Assembly: GCF_001279775.1 (NCBI RefSeq)
Contig: NZ_LGDG01000247.1
Span: 1-64,000 of the forward strand
Direction of reading: 5' to 3'
Length of the DNA stretch: 64,000 nucleotides
DNA from: Streptomyces sp. MMG1533
GTDB lineage: Bacteria > Actinomycetota > Actinomycetes > Streptomycetales > Streptomycetaceae
This document shows, in pieces, positions 63,250 through 64,000 of this stretch. Below the pieces are notes generated by a model. The model worked only from the letters and a program-made list of their open reading frames with translations. It had not been told where the DNA came from and made no database searches. The translations under genes and the position numbers were made by a program. The first letter of the stretch is position 1, and each line of letters starts with the position of its first letter.

Positions 63250-63801
63250 TTGACATGGATCAAGCCGTCGTTCCTGTGGATGATGTACCGCTGCGGCTGG
63301 GGCGCGAAAGCGGGGCAGGAGACCGTCCTGGCTGTCGGGATCAGCCGTGACGGCTTCGAGTGGGGGCTGCGTCACGCGTGTCTGTCGGGCTACGTCCGCG
63401 GGGTGTACCCCGACCGAGCCACCTGCCGGCGTCAGTTGAAGCGTGCGCCCGCTCGCGTGCGGTGGGACCCCGAGCGGGACCTGCGCCTACAGCCCCTGCC
63501 GTACCGGTCCTTGCAACTCGGTCTCTCCGGTGAGGCCGCACGACGGTACGCGGACGAGTGGACGGTCGCCGTCCGCGACGTGACCCCGCTCGCCCACGAG
63601 ATCCACGCCCTTGTTGAACTCGACCGCCGAACCAGTCACAGCTTCGTCATGACCTCGTCCAGGGAGATCAGTCCTGCAATGGTTGCCGGGCAGACCACCG
63701 ATTCCATGGTCAAGGTGCCATTCACGTCGTCCCCCGGGTGGGCCCTCAAGACCGGCGAAGGTGCGAAGTCGCCCGGTGAGCCTTTGACCTTGACACGGTG
63801 A
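63250..63801 (+). pseudogene. 5'-truncated DUF4291 gene
   Basis: TTG 63250 begins TWIKPSFLWMMYRCGWGAKAGQETVLAVGISRDGFEWGLRHACLSGY ... RQLKRAPARVRWDPERDLRLQPLPYRSLQLGLSGEAARRYADEWTVAVRDVTPLAHEIHALV, the bulk of a DUF4291 protein. The family's N-terminal about 40 residues before the T-W-I-K-P-S motif are missing upstream, where only unrelated sequence is found. After HALV (about 63618) the frame runs into sequence with no family likeness. AGGAGG lies immediately before the TTG, so a shortened product could still be made. DUF4291 is of unknown function. Confidence 0.8.
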
Positions 63802-63806
63802 CAAGG
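63784..63806. promoter_or_regulatory. MerR-type promoter palindrome
   Basis: TTGACC (-35-like, 63784-63789) leads into CCTTG-A-CAC-G-GTG-A-CAAGG (63788-63806), a 19-bp near-perfect palindrome of the form used by MerR-family activators at long-spacer promoters. It stands 31 bases before the ATG of the HEAT-repeat gene. Confidence 0.7.
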
Positions 63807-63836
63807 CCTTCACTGCTTGCCAAGGAGGTGGTCCCG

Positions 63837-64000
63837 ATGACCGCGAGACAGGACACGGATGCGATACGAGCGCTCCAGGGCCTGGAGGACGGCCGTTCGT
63901 CCGTGCGACTGCGGGCGGCACTGGCGGTCGGCACGACGCCGGACGCGCGCTACGTCGACAAGCTCATCGAGCGATGCGCGATCGAGCCCGAGTTCTTCGT
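63837..64000 (+). CDS. HEAT-repeat protein, 5' part (runs off the window)
   Basis: The visible 54 codons read MTARQDTDAIRALQGLEDGRSSVRLRAALAVGTTPDARYVDKLIERCAIEPEFF, preceded by a strong AAGGAGG. This is the start of an actinobacterial HEAT-repeat protein, usually found next to a MerR regulator. The MerR-like promoter palindrome just upstream agrees with that, although the regulator gene itself is not inside the window. Confidence 0.8.
   Translation, partial: MTARQDTDAIRALQGLEDGRSSVRLRAALAVGTTPDARYVDKLIERCAIEPEFF

Noticed and set aside
63620..63815. Minus-strand segment GTLTMESVVCPATIAGLISLDEVM as a gene end
   Set aside because: Only about 55 codons with no start codon or recognised family; may be chance or a further remnant.
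1..64000. tRNA, rRNA, prophage or biosynthetic (PKS/NRPS) genes
   Set aside because: None was recognisable by eye. No cloverleaf-like CCA-ended segments, integrase, phage structural genes or modular synthases were found.

Overview
The window is a piece of a Streptomyces chromosome or a very close relative. The support is very high GC with strong G/C third-position bias, GTG and TTG starts, long antisense shadow ORFs, mycothiol chemistry (mca), GTP-dependent PEP carboxykinase, a sortase LAxTG surface protein and GC-rich dispersed palindromes. Most of it reads as core chromosome. The last 6.5 kb (about 57.4 to 64 kb) is accessory sequence with broken genes.

Region 1 (0-15.7 kb): a large LuxR-type ATPase regulator, a secreted M14 carboxypeptidase, then a D-amino-acid/sugar-acid catabolic block. 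The minus-strand part runs PfkB kinase -> IclR regulator -> RidA with ATGA overlaps, followed by a GntP permease. Divergent from it are a D-serine-dehydratase-like PLP enzyme and a D-aminoacylase. The PfkB gene carries an in-frame block of about 98 codons made of repeats. A secreted serine protease, a membrane-anchored Ser/Gly-rich protein and an aminotransferase follow.

Region 2 (15.9-33.5 kb): an operon of binding protein, TelA-like protein, von Willebrand A lipoprotein and XpaC-like protein; pckG; a hemolysin-III membrane protein behind a clear palindrome; and an MFS exporter gene broken by two copies of the same small palindromic insert, followed by its likely TetR regulator. Next is a Mut7-C protein and then a four-gene, translationally coupled minus-strand operon (GT2 synthase, GT39-like membrane transferase, DPM1-GtrA fusion, copper-radical oxidase) that looks like a pathway for making and oxidising a surface glycan.

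Region 3 (33.6-53 kb): a YyaL/DUF255 thioredoxin-domain protein, then a four-gene plus-strand operon with NB-ARC/TPR NTPase, second NTPase/TPR, CHAT-family caspase-like protease and alpha/beta hydrolase. This is the strongest candidate for an undescribed signalling or immunity system. It is followed by housekeeping genes: mca, a DUF4307 protein, greA, a Drr-type ABC exporter, ilvA, a MarR regulator, a sigma-like protein with a small membrane partner, and metB. The metB stop codon lies at the end of a 149-bp element with perfect 17-bp terminal inverted repeats.

Region 4 (53-64 kb): an M48 membrane protease flanked by two paralogous membrane-anchored proteins, a frameshifted LAxTG protein, two decayed genes, and a small operon-like pair: an FxSxx-family-like peptide and an HExxH peptide-hydroxylase-type protein with a TTA (bldA) codon. 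Then come a two-helix membrane protein, a truncated DUF4291 gene, and the start of a HEAT-repeat protein behind a MerR-type promoter palindrome.
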